From NCBI GenBank assembly GCA_036346355.1, contig CM070577.1:46076309-46140308 (forward strand): a stretch of DNA of 64,000 nucleotides, given 5' to 3'. Of this stretch, positions 31,798-43,430 are shown piece by piece. Position numbers and translations under genes: made by a program. Each line of letters opens with the position of its first letter. The stretch's first letter is position 1. The notes below the pieces were generated by a model, which was not told the origin of the DNA, made no database searches, and saw only the letters and a program-made list of their open reading frames with translations. Source of the DNA: Rhipidocladum racemiflorum (taxonomy: Eukaryota; Streptophyta; Magnoliopsida; Poales; Poaceae).

Positions 31798-34474
31798 GTG
31801 TCGGCCCCTCTTCGGGGCGCCTCCTCACGGGTGTGTAGTCCTCCTCCGAATCTGACTCCGGGAGTACGTCAGCTGCATCGGCGGGCGGTGGGCCCTCTGT
31901 GGTCTCGCTGGAGGTGTGGCGTACACAGGCTGGTCAGGCTGCACCGGTGGTGGTGGGGGTGTCTGCTGCTGAGCCGGTACGCCCTGCATCGGTGGAGGTG
32001 GCGGCACCCACTGCGACGACCCAGGTTGGGTCGGTGGTGGTGGCGGTGTCGTCTGCCACTACGTCGATCGTGGCGCCCACTGCTGCTGTGCGGTACCAAG
32101 CTGAATTGGGGGTGGATCAACGAGGTACCTCGACACGGTGTCATCCTCGTAGTCCTCATGATCATCACCCCGCCCGTCGTAGTCATCAGCAGCAGGCGGC
32201 AACCACGGTGCACGGACACCTCCAGCACCTGTACGAAGTGAAGAAATGTTAAGACCCGTCAATTGGTGAGTGCAAAGCATGAAAAGTGAATGCAAAACAT
32301 GAAGCAGCACACACCTCCAGCGTGGAAGGCTGCACCGCGGTGTGAAGAAGAAGCACCTCCGGTGTGGAAGGTTGCACCAGCCGCAGGTCCCCTCCCTGGC
32401 CCAAGCGGCGCGTCGGGGACCACACCACGAGGCAGGGGTGATCCATCCAACTCGAGGGCGCGTGCGGAGACGTCCCGAAACCTACCGAGCAAGATGGCGA
32501 TGTCCACTCTGCTCACTGGACGGCCGTCGGTCAATCGCGAGAGCATCCTCGACGACTCCTCGTAGAACCGGCCTAGCATGTTAGTCTGGAAAAAACATCG
32601 TAAATTAGATAGCATAGATATCAAATGGTTAATCGTATATCGGATACAACATACCGCAGCGTGCAGAGCCGCGTCCGTATGTGCGAGATACATGTCTCTC
32701 GGCCCGGGGACGTGCTTGGGAGGATCCGGGTCGACGCGTACCAGGCGCACATGTGTGCGAGAGGTGAACCACTGTCGGTACGCCTGGTACGTCTCCAGGT
32801 CGTACGGCGCATCGTCAGCATGGACGTTCTCGAGGGCTTCGGCCCACTCCTCGATCCATGGCGCCATCCGTACGTGTCAGGGGGTGGCCCCATGCACCCT
32901 CTTCCTAGTCTGGCTGTGGATAAGAAATGAATGTACAAATATTAGATGGCAACACACGATAGTAATTATGGAACATCGATCGAGGGAACTTACGTGTGGG
33001 CGGCGTGTGGGAAGCGAGCAATGCGTGGGGCCAGGAACTCCTATCGTAGGCCGAACTGCCTCATCACTCGATGGACAGCGTAGGCCTCGACCTGGACGTC
33101 GAACACCAGGAACCGTCGTGTGCGCCAGTATGCCGTGTCTCACGTGCACAGGGTCGACAGGGCGTCGCCCGTCACACGAAGCAGGACCTGCGCCTGAGTG
33201 TACGGCGTCCAGCGCACGTGGTCATCGGTGAGGTGGTCGAACGCCGCGACGAACTGCGGGTAGCCCTGCCGCACCGTCCGGTGTGCCCACGTAGGCTGCA
33301 GTGATAACAGAACGTTACCGTTAGTATTCACAAATGTTGAAGCAATAGTACCAAATTTTTAGTTGCAATATCTTACCCGTCGGTGGCACCAGATGGTGCC
33401 CATGGTCCGACCATCGACGTCGCCATCGCCCGCAGGCTCAAGAGGCTGTAGGTCGATGTCGGGCCGCCCGATCTGGAACCTCTCGTATGCCCACAGCTGT
33501 ACCAGCAGCGAGCATCCACCGAAGGTCGACTCGTCGCTGATCTGGGTACACTCGTCGCAGAGGGCCTGGTACGTGCTGCAGAGGACAGTGGACCCCCAGG
33601 AGTACTGTGGCACGTCGTCAAGGGGTGCATCCGCTATCTCCCTCGCGAACTGGACAAGGTGCCTGTCCACGCTATCCCCATGGGAGCTCATGAACAAGCA
33701 CCAGCCGAACAGCCATAGCAGGTATGCCTCCAGGTGGCGGCTGACCCTGTACTCATCCGCCGGCTCGACGATCTGCGAAGGCTGCAAAATAGAAGATCAC
33801 ATATTACATGTTATTTTAAGCTGTAATTGAAGAGCACTTGTTTTTTCAAAGGCCAGTTGCGTACCACGAACTGTCGAAGCCACCGCGGCGTAGGACCGTG
33901 TGTGCCGGTGAAGCCACGGTACCCAGGTGGTGGTAGCACACCATCGAACCGCTGAAGTAGCTGCGCGCGCCACGCAGGGTCGACGTCTTGGGGCACCACA
34001 GCGTCGCCGGCGATCGGGAAGCCGAGCAGGTACGACACGTCCTACAAAGTGATCGCCATCTCCCCGACGGGTAGGTGGAAGGTGTGGGTCTCCGGCCTCC
34101 ACCGATCCACCAGAGCGGTCATCAGGGACCTGTCGAACGGGAACCGGCGACCCACATCCTGTACCATCTGGGCGAAAGGCAGCAATCCTGAAGCTGGAAG
34201 CCTACGAAAGAAAAAACATGTAATTTATACCAGTACAACACCAGTAACTATACTACCACAAACATATTAAGAAATCTAAATTGTAATATGTTACCTGGGG
34301 ATCCAACGAGGATCGATCACCCAGCCGTACTGCGGTGTCCTCGGTCGAAGGACGCCGAGTGCCGCGAGATCGCCTCCTCCTCACGGAAGCGGTGGCGAAG
34401 TGGGCACGGTGACGACCGTCAACGACCCGATCTAGCAACTCAAAGGGCCACTCATCTCCGGCCTGGTCAGCCAT
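31798..34474 (-). pseudogene. plant mobile domain (MAIN-like, aminotransferase-like) gene, broken
   Basis: Seven exon-like blocks on the minus strand can be ordered by splice sites: 34474 to about 34294, 34201-33865, 33781-33377, 33295-32994, 32913-32655, 32572-32315 and 32228 to about 31798. Diagnostic pieces are WIPRLPASGLLPFAQMVQDV (split by the first intron), DVSYLLGFPIAGDAVVPQDV, PADEYRVSRHLEAYLLWLFG, CSLLVQLWAYERFQIGRPDI and WIEEWAEALENVHADDAPYD. These match the plant mobile domain of MAIN/MAIL1-type proteins and their transposon-borne relatives. The tail is Pro/Gln-rich with acidic patches. Lesions include a stop before DVSYLLG, stops in block 4 (after STLCT and FGLR), a stop in block 5 and a frame change in block 1. 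The position beside a MULE transposase suggests the transposon-linked class rather than a host MAIL gene. Confidence 0.75.
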
Positions 34475-34729
34475 ACCTATAAAATAAAAATTGTGAGTTA
34501 CAATTAAAAAACATATAGAAAGAAAAGCGTCCGAATACTATAGGTGTCTCTCAACAATGTGTTCAAACAAACACGCACGTAAAATTGTTCAAGCATCATA
34601 AATATAATGAAACAGTTACAATAATTTTTCAATGCACAACACCCACAGCCACATGCAATAGGCTTACACACAGGGTTCACACAACACACAACACACAACA
34701 CATCGATTAAATTGCGATTAAATTGCTTC

Positions 34730-35640
34730 TCATGTGGTACGTTGGTGTCGTGCAACACTCCTCGCACAGGACGACCCACCCGCCACCGTCGGATTGCCAT
34801 CTCCTCCTTCATCTTCTTCGTTTTGTGCATGGCAATTCTTGAACGTATGTCCTGTTTCCTTGCACAATGAACATTTCTTCACACGCTTGCCAGCTTCTGA
34901 CTCATCCATGTCATTTCTGATACGTCTTGTCTTCTGACGCCCTGCTTTCTATCTACCTGCATTAAAATCTGGGACCCAGAACCTTTCATCAGCACTAGGA
35001 GTTGTGGTGAAAGAACCCACAACACCGTAACCATAAAGCTCCTCGCTCCAAGTTGCCATCACCCTTTCCTTCCTGAAATATTCAGATACATAGGTACCAG
35101 GTTGCATTCCAAATAAAGCACATGCGGCTATCACATGAGAACACGGCCTGTGCAAAAGGTGGGGCTTGTTACACGAGCATTTGCAAAGATCCTGTAATAT
35201 GCACTCCTGGATGACAACCTTCTGGTTGGTTCCACGCCGTCCTTTATCCTTACAGATCACCTCGAAGCGCAGTGTTCGTGCACCAACTTTTATAGCTCTA
35301 TGCTTGGCCGCCTTCTGACTCTTCTCTTCCATGTATTTACTGATCATGGAGGAGTACAGGAGCTTCTCATCTCTCAACACTATCTGTGCAGCTTGATGTC
35401 TGTCAATGAAGTACTTGGTTGTGCCCCGCAGCACTCCCTTAACAATTCCCACCAATGGGAGACACCTCATCCCTCTCATTACCCAGTTGTAAACTTCTGC
35501 AAAGTTACTAGTCATCACACCGTATCTGACACCATGTGTGTCATGTAACAGTGCCCACTTTTCCTTCGGTTCGTGCTTGATCCAGTCCGAGAAACATTTG
35601 ATTGGCCTTTACCTTCGACGACTATTAGTCGCGTCATCTT
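34730..35640 (-). pseudogene. Mutator-like (MULE) transposase, C-terminal part
   Basis: The minus-strand frame from about 35620 gives EKWALLHDTHGVRYGVMTSN followed by FAEVYNWVMRGMRCLPLVGI, typical of MULE transposases after the catalytic core. A SWIM zinc finger follows (CKCSCNKPHLLHRPCSHVIA, about 35200-35140). An in-frame TAG (34949-34951) interrupts the linker. Beyond it the frame continues to a CCHC knuckle, CSLCKETGHTFKNC, and a final TGA at 34730-34732. The DDE catalytic region is missing upstream of about 35620. The element is therefore non-autonomous here. Similar transposases end with the same SWIM plus knuckle order. Confidence 0.85.
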
Positions 35641-35952
35641 CTGTTGAAGATTATGCAAGTGACCATTTAGACAAAGTGTGACACCAAGCTACTCAAGTTC
35701 AGATTATATCATCCTAAGTAATATCTAAAGGTATATTTTAATTTTTCTAGCTAGCTCAAAAGAAATTATACAAATTTTGCATGATTTCAACAATAGCATC
35801 ACTTAACACAATTTCAAGACTAGAAGCATAGCCAAACTAGGATCAAATGGGTATACTAGAGTTCAACCCAGTCAACACATTGGGAAGCTACAAGCCCATA
35901 ACAGAATCCTCATGCTCAATTATCTTTTAAATGCAAAATTTTGATTTTACAC
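35641..35952. other. spacer between the MULE remnant and the Copia 5' LTR
   Basis: AT-rich, no ORF. The first 290 or so bases of the Copia LTR (present at 58080-58375 in the 3' LTR) are not found here, so the 5' LTR seems truncated or rearranged at its outer edge. Confidence 0.4.
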
Positions 35953-37281
35953 ACAAATTCACTTCACTATCTTTAGAGTGTTTTCTTTGTGAAAACTGGG
36001 TCGGATATTCCAATGTTATATCGGAAGTTCCGATGCTTTAGATATTCCGATACCTAGTTGTGCTTGAGTCCGAAGCACACAGTGCATATCGGATACTCCG
36101 ATAGTTTAGATCGGATGTCCCGATCTGTGTAGAGTTCCTTTAAGGCGCTCTTTGGATGCATAGGACACTCCGATTTTTGGATCGGATGTTCCGATTAGTA
36201 TTGGTTCAACTTTATATGCTCTCTGGAAGCATCGGATGTTCCGATATGCATATCGGACATTCCGACTTAGAATTTAACAAAATTCGAGAGATTTTCTTTC
36301 AGTTATTCTCTGTAAACATAGGACTCTCCGATCGTGGAAATCGGAAGTTCCGATGTGGCTTTTGTTACCATTAGACCGTTTTGATTTTCTGGAAATCTAG
36401 ACATATCGGATATTCCGATGTTTCGGTCGGACATTCCGATATGTGGCTAAGTGCAGGTATAACGGCTAGTTTTTGTCCAAATCTATAAATACCCCTCACC
36501 CTCTCCTTTTGAGGGTTACACACTTCATTTGGCTGAACTTGTGAGCTTGTAGAGCACATTCCAAAGCTTTATTGAGCCCTCCTCTTTGATCCTAGTGATC
36601 ATCTAGAGAGTGAGGAACAAGAGTGAATTCCACGGCTAGAGCAAAAGCAAAATTCATTCATCTTGAGCATTAGAGAGCTTCTCCAAGATCAAGACTACTT
36701 TGCATTTATTACTCTTGGAGGTTGAAGGACTCCTAGACAGCTAGGCGTCGCTCATGAGCTCCCGAAGAGTGTGGGAAGCCGTGAGAGGTTTGTGAAGGTT
36801 GATTTCGCCTCCGAAAGGGAAGAAATCAAGAGTGAAACCGAATCTCAAGTGTGACCGAGGTTTGGGAGGGAAGGGCTGAAAAAGACCCAGCTCTTTGTGA
36901 GCCTCCTCAACAGAGACGTAAGATCCCCTCAAGGAAACGAACTCCGGGAAATAATCTCTTGTGTCCTTAGTTTGATCTCTCTTTAAATTGCTTGTTTGTA
37001 ATACCTTGTTTGAGTCCCTCTATTGTTGCTACTCAAGTCTAGATAGCTTACTCCTTCTTGCACTCAACTGGAGTAGAAAAAGATTGTAGATTGCTAGACA
37101 TTATTTCTGTTCTCGAATTCCATTACTGATCGGATATTCCGATACTATAACGGAAGTTCCGATACCATCGGAAGTTCCGATATTGGATCGGAAAATCCGA
37201 TACCTTTTCCGCTGCGAGAAATTTCGTTTAAATTTTTAAATAGCCTATTCACCCCCTCTAGGCAATTATCACATCTTTTCA
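35953..37281 (+). mobile_element. 5' LTR (left-truncated) of the SIRE/Maximus-type Copia element
   Basis: Near-identical to the 3' LTR (58375-58904 plus 61135-61928). It ends ...gcaattatcacatcttttca at 37281, followed by the PBS. A TATA box (TATAAATA, 36484-36491) marks the promoter. Upstream of it and again at 37130-37205, about 17 copies of the near-palindrome TCGGA-N3-TCCGA are packed. The U5 region holds no gene; the small ORFs on the minus strand are ignored. Confidence 0.85.
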
Positions 37282-37299
37282 ATTGGTATCAGAGCCAAA
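37282..37299 (+). promoter_or_regulatory. Copia primer-binding site (initiator Met-tRNA type)
   Basis: attggtatcagagcc follows the LTR end directly. tggtatcagagc is the standard plant sequence complementary to the 3' end of initiator methionine tRNA, used to prime minus-strand DNA synthesis. Confidence 0.85.
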
Positions 37300-37334
37300 C
37301 CTTCTCGAAGGCTTAAACGCTTGAAGGGAACGAG

Positions 37335-38248
37335 ATGGCTAGTACGGGGTTGAAGGTTGTCGTTTCGCAGGAGTCCAATAGTCCGAAGGCCGAAGATGGA
37401 ACTCCCGGCCAGAAGAAAGAAGTTGGAACATCTACATCGACATAGGGAGTTGAAATTCCTTTCAACTATGAAAAATTGAACACTTCTTCTTCTCACTCAT
37501 ATATCACCGTGCCTTCCGGGCGTGCACCATTCTTCGATGGTACACACTACTCTGCTTGGAGGCACAAAATAAAAATGCATCTAATATATCTTCATCCAAG
37601 TGTGTGGAAGATTGTTTGTACAGGTTTAGATTTGCCGGATGAAGATATGGAGCTTACACCAGAACAAGAGCAAAATATTCACCGGAATGCACAAGCCGCA
37701 AGTGTGTTGCTTGGAGCCTTGAGTCCGAGGAATTCAACAAGGTTGATGGTCTTGAAGATGCTAAAGAAATATGGGACACACTCCAAGTTGCTCATGAAGG
37801 GATATCAAGCGTGAGAGAGTCAAAGATCAAGTTGCTTGAAGGGAAGTTGGGGAGGTTCGTCATGAATGATGACAAGACTCCGCAACAAATGTATGACTGT
37901 TTGATGATTCTAGTCAACAAGATCCGAGGACTTGGAAGTAAAGACATGTCGGATCATGTTGTAGTAAAGAGGATGTTGAGAGCTTTCGCTCTAAGGAACT
38001 CGACTCTCGTAACACTTATTTGAGAGCGAAAAGACTTCAAAAGACTCACTCCTAATGATGTACTTGGAAGAATCCTCTCACATGAGCTTATGGAAGAGGA
38101 AGCAAAGGAAGTGAAGAATCTTACCAAGCAAAGCTCAAGCATCAAGTCAAAGGAGATCGCATTGAAAGCAAGCAAGAAGGAAGACTTGAGCTCGAGTGAC
38201 GATGATGACGATGAGAGTGAAGACGAAGAAGACTTGGCCCTATTTGTT
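37335..38248 (+). pseudogene. Copia gag, N-terminal part, interrupted
   Basis: The ATG at 37335 opens the gag frame; an in-frame TAG lies at 37443-37445. The capsid-like (UBN2/retrotran_gag) region reads RAPFFDGTHYSAWRHKIKMH and ALSP. A frame shift occurs near 37730, after which ESKIKLLEGKLGRFVMNDDK and KDMSDHVVVKRMLRAFALRN follow in another frame. A TGA at about 38021-38023 sits where related elements have CGA (Arg), which fits deamination of a methylated CpG. The frame ends in an Asp/Glu-rich run (SSSDDDDDESEDEEDLALFV) exactly where the chromovirus is inserted. The remainder, including the zinc knuckle, is at 49380 onward. Confidence 0.85.
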
Positions 38249-41200
38249 TGTAACGCCCTAGTTTTCGCATTCTGGAGGAAATCTAATTTAAATAAAGTAA
38301 ATTCAAAACTTGGAGTTTCATTGGTGTTTAATTTAGCCTGGCATTCTTAGCCATCCAAAATCGAAATTCATTTCCCCTCCGTTCGAAAAATCGAATTTCT
38401 CGGTTTCCGTCGGTACCTGAAATTTCACCCGAGTTCGAAAATGCTCCAAAACTGCCGAAATCACTTCAATTAGGTCCCAAATATTCCAAAATGATTTTTG
38501 GAATGATTCCCAAGATTTTTGGAACTCCGCCCCTATTTTATCCCGCGCGGCTTTCGTTTAATGCCCGTTATTCGCTCCGGAATATTCAAATCCACAAATT
38601 TCATCCAAATTCAGTGAAACCAATTTTAGTGGGTTACAAATATTTCAAAATGGTTCTAGGAATTTTTCCAGAATTTTTAGACCATTTTTGCTAATTTTTC
38701 TTTAGGGCGTCGCTTTCGCGTAAACCTCGGCCAATGAGGAAGAGCCATGTGGCATGCACTGTTCATCCTCTTCCTCCCATCGTGTATGCAAGCAACAGAG
38801 GAGAGCTCCAAACCCCTATCATGGTTACCTCCTCCCTTAATCCTTCATAACTCCTCCATTACACCTCCAAATCACGAACGGTCGAGTCCGTTGAATCCAT
38901 GATGACGAATCTCTTCCGTCCCCCACCATCATTAATCCCCAAGATCGCCGGAATTTGAACAATCGCCCAAAAACCGAAATGCACTTTAATGGTCATTACT
39001 CGGCCATTTCAACTCCGTTCCGCACGATTCCACCTCTCAAATCTCTGTGGTGGAGTGCTCTTCCCGGTGGTCTCATTCTTCTTTAGCCTCTCCAATCCAA
39101 TCGGCCGGGAGATCGAGAAAACCGACGGGAAACCACCGTTTTCGCGTTCTTCGTGTTCATCCTTGTTTCTCCCTCTCCGGTGGGTCAATTCTCACTCCGT
39201 TTGTTTCCTTGGGTTCACATGGAGGTCTAGATTCTAATCTTTCAATTAATTTTAGGATCCCTCAAGTGTGGACGACGAATTTCGCATTTTTGTCGCTTCG
39301 GCAGAACCGGTGTTCTTCGTCGATTTCATCTTCTCCGGTGAGTTTGGGTTCAATACCCCGCAATCTTGGGTACCTCTAGTTGTCCTCTAGATGATCCATC
39401 ATTTGGATTGTATGGTCATGTTCAATTTTTGGCGAAATTTCTCAAATTTTGGAGAAACGACGTTTCTCTGTTTTGGGGGCCTTGCCATGCGCGTGGAGCC
39501 GGCCACCGGCCTCGGTCGATCCCCTGCCGGCCGGCTCGCCGGCGTTGCTACGCCCGCCTCCGCGCCCTCGCAGCGCTCGCGTTGCTTTCGCCGTGCCGCC
39601 GGGCTCGCGCGCCTCGGTGCCCCTCGCCCGGCCGCCGCCATGCCATGGCGCCAGACGCCGCCTGTGCCGCATCGGCGCCAGTGCCGGGCCAGCGCTCATG
39701 CCGGCCCCCATGGGGAGCTTCAAGCTCCCCTGTTCTTGCTCCATGGGGAAGAACCCTAAGAGAATGACATGGGTGGCCCACTTGTAATAGACTCCAAGCC
39801 ATCCCAAAATCAGAAAAAGAGATACTCTGGAATATTCCGAGGAATATTCCTCGTTTTTCTATTTTCCAGTATTTTTCCGAACTTCGAAAGCTCATATCTT
39901 TTCCGTCCAAACTCCGATTGACTCCATTCAAGTTCCTAAATTCATCTAAAATCAAGACCTTTCTGCCAGTACTTTTTTTTTGTAATTTTTGGATTTTATT
40001 TTATTGTATTGTTATTTATTTGTTGCTCTGTTTTGCGCATAGCCGACGATCCCGCCAAGTCCGCCGACCCCGTCGCTGGACTTCAAGACCTCGAGACCCC
40101 CGCTGCGATCGAAGGCAAGTCTCCTTGACGCATGTTGATCCTACAATTTATAAATGTTTTACCATGTTTTACAAATTGCATCGCTATATATATTAAATGG
40201 ATGATGTTAACGTTAGGTTATTAATTATACCTGTTGTTCCTACCTCCTTGACATTGTTATCTATGATCCTTTGTCGCCCTAGTACAATGATCCACCAATG
40301 TAACTGTTTTTGGAAAAATAGTCTTTAATTAGGGGAAAAGACTATTGGAAAGACATGTTCGATAGAACAAATGGTGTGAAATGCAAATTGGAGTTAGATG
40401 AATATTAGAGTTGATGTGGGGCTTGTTATCATGAAACTGATCTATGAATGGTGATAGTTGAAATATTCTGAGGAGTCGGATTATGATAGCAGTTCGCAGT
40501 ATGATTAGTAAGGGTCGACGGAGTAGTGGAAGAGGTATGACATTACGGATAATAGTCGGTACCGTTAAATAAATAAAATTGAGAGTCATACTTGTGGATC
40601 AAATAGAATAAATGGTGAATCATATTTCGGTGGATCTTAACAAGCATACGATGAGATTTAGAGATGACAATGTGAAGGGTTACAATAGGTAGTATTGGGA
40701 ATGACACTCGATGATTTAGTCAATAATATTATCAAATATACTCGACGGAGTAAGTGGATAATATTGAGGATCATACTCGGGGGTTTCGTGGATGATTTTC
40801 TGAAATATGGTGTCGCGAGCATGTGGAATTATGGATAATGCAGAATATGTGTAGCTTATTTAGTTAACTTGGTATCGGTGTTAATGAAAACTACTATTGA
40901 CGATGAATTAGTAAAATCCTAGTTTTATGGAATAATATTTGGGGTTGTAGTAAATGATGATAGTACGTATTCTTGGAGGATTAAAGTGGATGATCTAGAG
41001 GTGATAATGTGAGTGATTAAATATATGATATTATGAAGTATTATCGGTGGATTGTATTCTAGATGATTAGAGATAATATTGTGAAGTATTCTCGGTGGTT
41101 TAGTAGGTAATTTGATGAAATATTCTTAGCAGATGATAAGATTGATCACCGTATAAATGCTAGATAAGCCAGTAATACAAATTATGGTTCAAGAGAAATA

Positions 41201-42805
41201 TTTCATATACGAACATGATTGTAGTTTAATATGATTTTGGGAGTTATGATGGTACCATGATATACTTCTTACTTGTTGGATACTATATTGAATTGGATTA
41301 TTCGTATGATTGTAAAAATTATGGCAATAGAAGGATTATTGGAGAATACACAATTGATTATAAGGATTGTAATCAAATCCGAGGGATTGTATTTTATAAA
41401 ATAAACTATTGGTGGAATATAATAGTTCGGTAGAAATGCTTAGACTCGCAAACGGTCAGTGTGCACCTATGGGTGGGAATTACATTTAACTCTTGAAAAC
41501 TTGTGTTGAAAATTATAAGCAAAGAGTATTGCCGTTGGTTTACAAAATAAAAGTAAAATGAAAAACGATTTGGACTTGGGCGGAATGGTTTGTCTGGCGG
41601 GTGCGGATAGAGCACTAGTTTTCATTGTGCAAGTACCGCCCCAAGTCAGTTAAGGACCGACGCTTATGACTGTCTCCATTCTAAGCATTACCGTACAACC
41701 ACATGTCTATAATGGTACGACCTGGCTGAATAATTTGTAGAAACCTAACTTAGACTCACCAAACGGTGGAATGTGGGTGCCGGATAGAGGCAAGTTGTAC
41801 TCCCCACACGGTGCAAGAGGGGGCTTCTGTACTGGGTGGCTAGAACCCTAACAGCGGTGAAACCTCAGCGGGTGGGTCGGGTTAGGCGTATACATTGTAA
41901 AGGCCTTGTCATGATCTCTCTGCCGACACACCAAAGGAAGTGTGTTAATTGCATGGCATCAAGAGATGATCATGTCTTGTGGGTAAAGTTGTACACCTCT
42001 GCAGAGTTAAAACTATTCGAATAGCCGTGCCTACGGTCAAGGGCAAAGCGAAGAATGCTTTCATATTGGTAGACTTTTGTTTTGGTTTTAAAAACTGATC
42101 TTTTGGGATCCGGGAGTGGTTAGAACTCTCGGGTGTGCTTCTGGCGGCTAGAGCCAGGTAGGTGGATTGAACCTGTATATGAGAACCATGGCTGACAGAA
42201 CCGTGTGGATGGATTGAATCCTGATCTTTTTGAGTTGTGGCGGATAGAGCCTGTATACTAGTGAATGGTGGCTAGAACCTTCACTAGAAGTTATAAATAA
42301 TTGCAAATGTACAAATAATTATGAAAATGGCTTTGTGACAAATATTACATGTAAAGTTTTGAGAAGTGTGGCTTTGTGCAAAAGAACCGTATTAAGCCAT
42401 CTTTGGATAGCCGACATTATGCATTCCTCCCAGACTTGCGGAGTACTTTATGTACTCACGTGCTACACTCTAATCATATCTCAAAAGTGGAGAAAGACGT
42501 GAAAGGAGCTTCGAAGGACTAGGACGCGTACTCCACTCGATTGCCTGTGGGCATCTGGATGGGTTACCACGTGGTGTTACCTTCTTCCGCTGCATTTTTT
42601 TTTCAGTTGTTCAGCCTGTAAAGGCCGTAATGGTAAACCTTGACCATAAGGTCTTTGCTTTTATTTAGTGTTATTATTATTTGGTTATTTGGAATCGTGA
42701 TATGACTGTTGATTCATCACTTTTTGACTGTGTGTACTAGCTACTGATCTGGGACTAGTACAGAAATACACAGGGGATTCCGGATAGCCGATCCGGGGTC
42801 CTACA
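38249..42805 (+). repeat. 5' LTR of the chromovirus (4.56 kb)
   Basis: It begins TGTAACGCCCTAG and ends GGGGTCCTACA. It contains a GC-rich core (about 39460-39760) and the conserved block with cttgtgggtaaag, ctctgcagag and attcgaatagccg (41976-42027). The overlapping ORFs at 38989-39955 on both strands lie in LTR sequence and are repeated in the other LTR only in part, so they are not called genes. Confidence 0.92.
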
Positions 42806-42825
42806 AAGGTGGTATCAGAGCCATA
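42806..42825 (+). promoter_or_regulatory. primer-binding site of the chromovirus
   Basis: tggtatcagagcc at 42810-42822, four bases after the LTR end, complementary to the initiator Met-tRNA 3' end. Confidence 0.85.
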
Positions 42826-43430
42826 TCGACTGTAGGGCGTGCCCTTAATTATAATGGTTGTTTTTAGGAAGCTTCGAAACTTATGTTCTAAAAAGAAAAA
42901 TCAAATAAAGTGCTATTCTCTCCTTTTCTCTCTTTCTATTCTTATCTTCGTCATGGAAGTTGTTTTCTTATCTACACCGTAGTGATTGCTTCCTCACCTT
43001 TTTGGAATGTAAATTGGACTATACCTCCCTTAAAAACCTCTATATTAGGGTAATCGAGCTCCCACTTTCGACTTCAAGGAATGAGGACTAAAAAGGAGCA
43101 ATTCTGCAAAAGTTGCCAGCGATGTTGTGTGTCTTCATGGTGAGGATCCAACCTTGAGCGATGACGACCAAAGAAGCAAGTTTGATCTTAGACTAACCCT
43201 AGAGGTTAAGTGGGTCCTGGTTCATTCTGTGTTTGAGCCGCTTCGTTCAGTTATAGTGAGTAGTTTAATCGAGTAGACGAGTTGATTTGCTTGGTGTTGA
43301 AAAAAAATGTTTTGCTTTTCGTTGTTGTGCTGTTCTTCGCCTGGGTAGTTGGTTTCTGGTGTTGTTAGAACCTCCCCTTCCTCTCTCGTCCATGATTTTC
43401 ACTCATCTGGAAGCCTTGTTCTACCGTCAG

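Noticed and set aside
31798..32252. Plus-strand ORFs of 147 and 117 codons
   Set aside because: They are shadows of the Pro/Gln-rich tail of the minus-strand plant-mobile-domain pseudogene.
36001..37210. TCGGA-N3-TCCGA repeats read as heat-shock elements (nGAAnnTTCn), as in ONSEN-type Copia LTRs
   Set aside because: The GAA and TTC half-sites are separated by one base (GGAAGTTCC), not two, and many units have TAT, TGT or CAT centres that destroy GAA. They do not fit the heat-shock consensus.
37282..37299. tggtatcagagcc as part of a tRNA gene (also 42810)
   Set aside because: It is only the 3'-complementary primer-binding site next to an LTR; no cloverleaf is present. No tRNA or rRNA gene was recognised in the window.
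39399..39955. ORFs of 80-155 codons repeated in both chromovirus LTRs (also 47341-47950)
   Set aside because: They fall across the variable GC-rich core of LTR sequence; the frames differ between the two LTRs.
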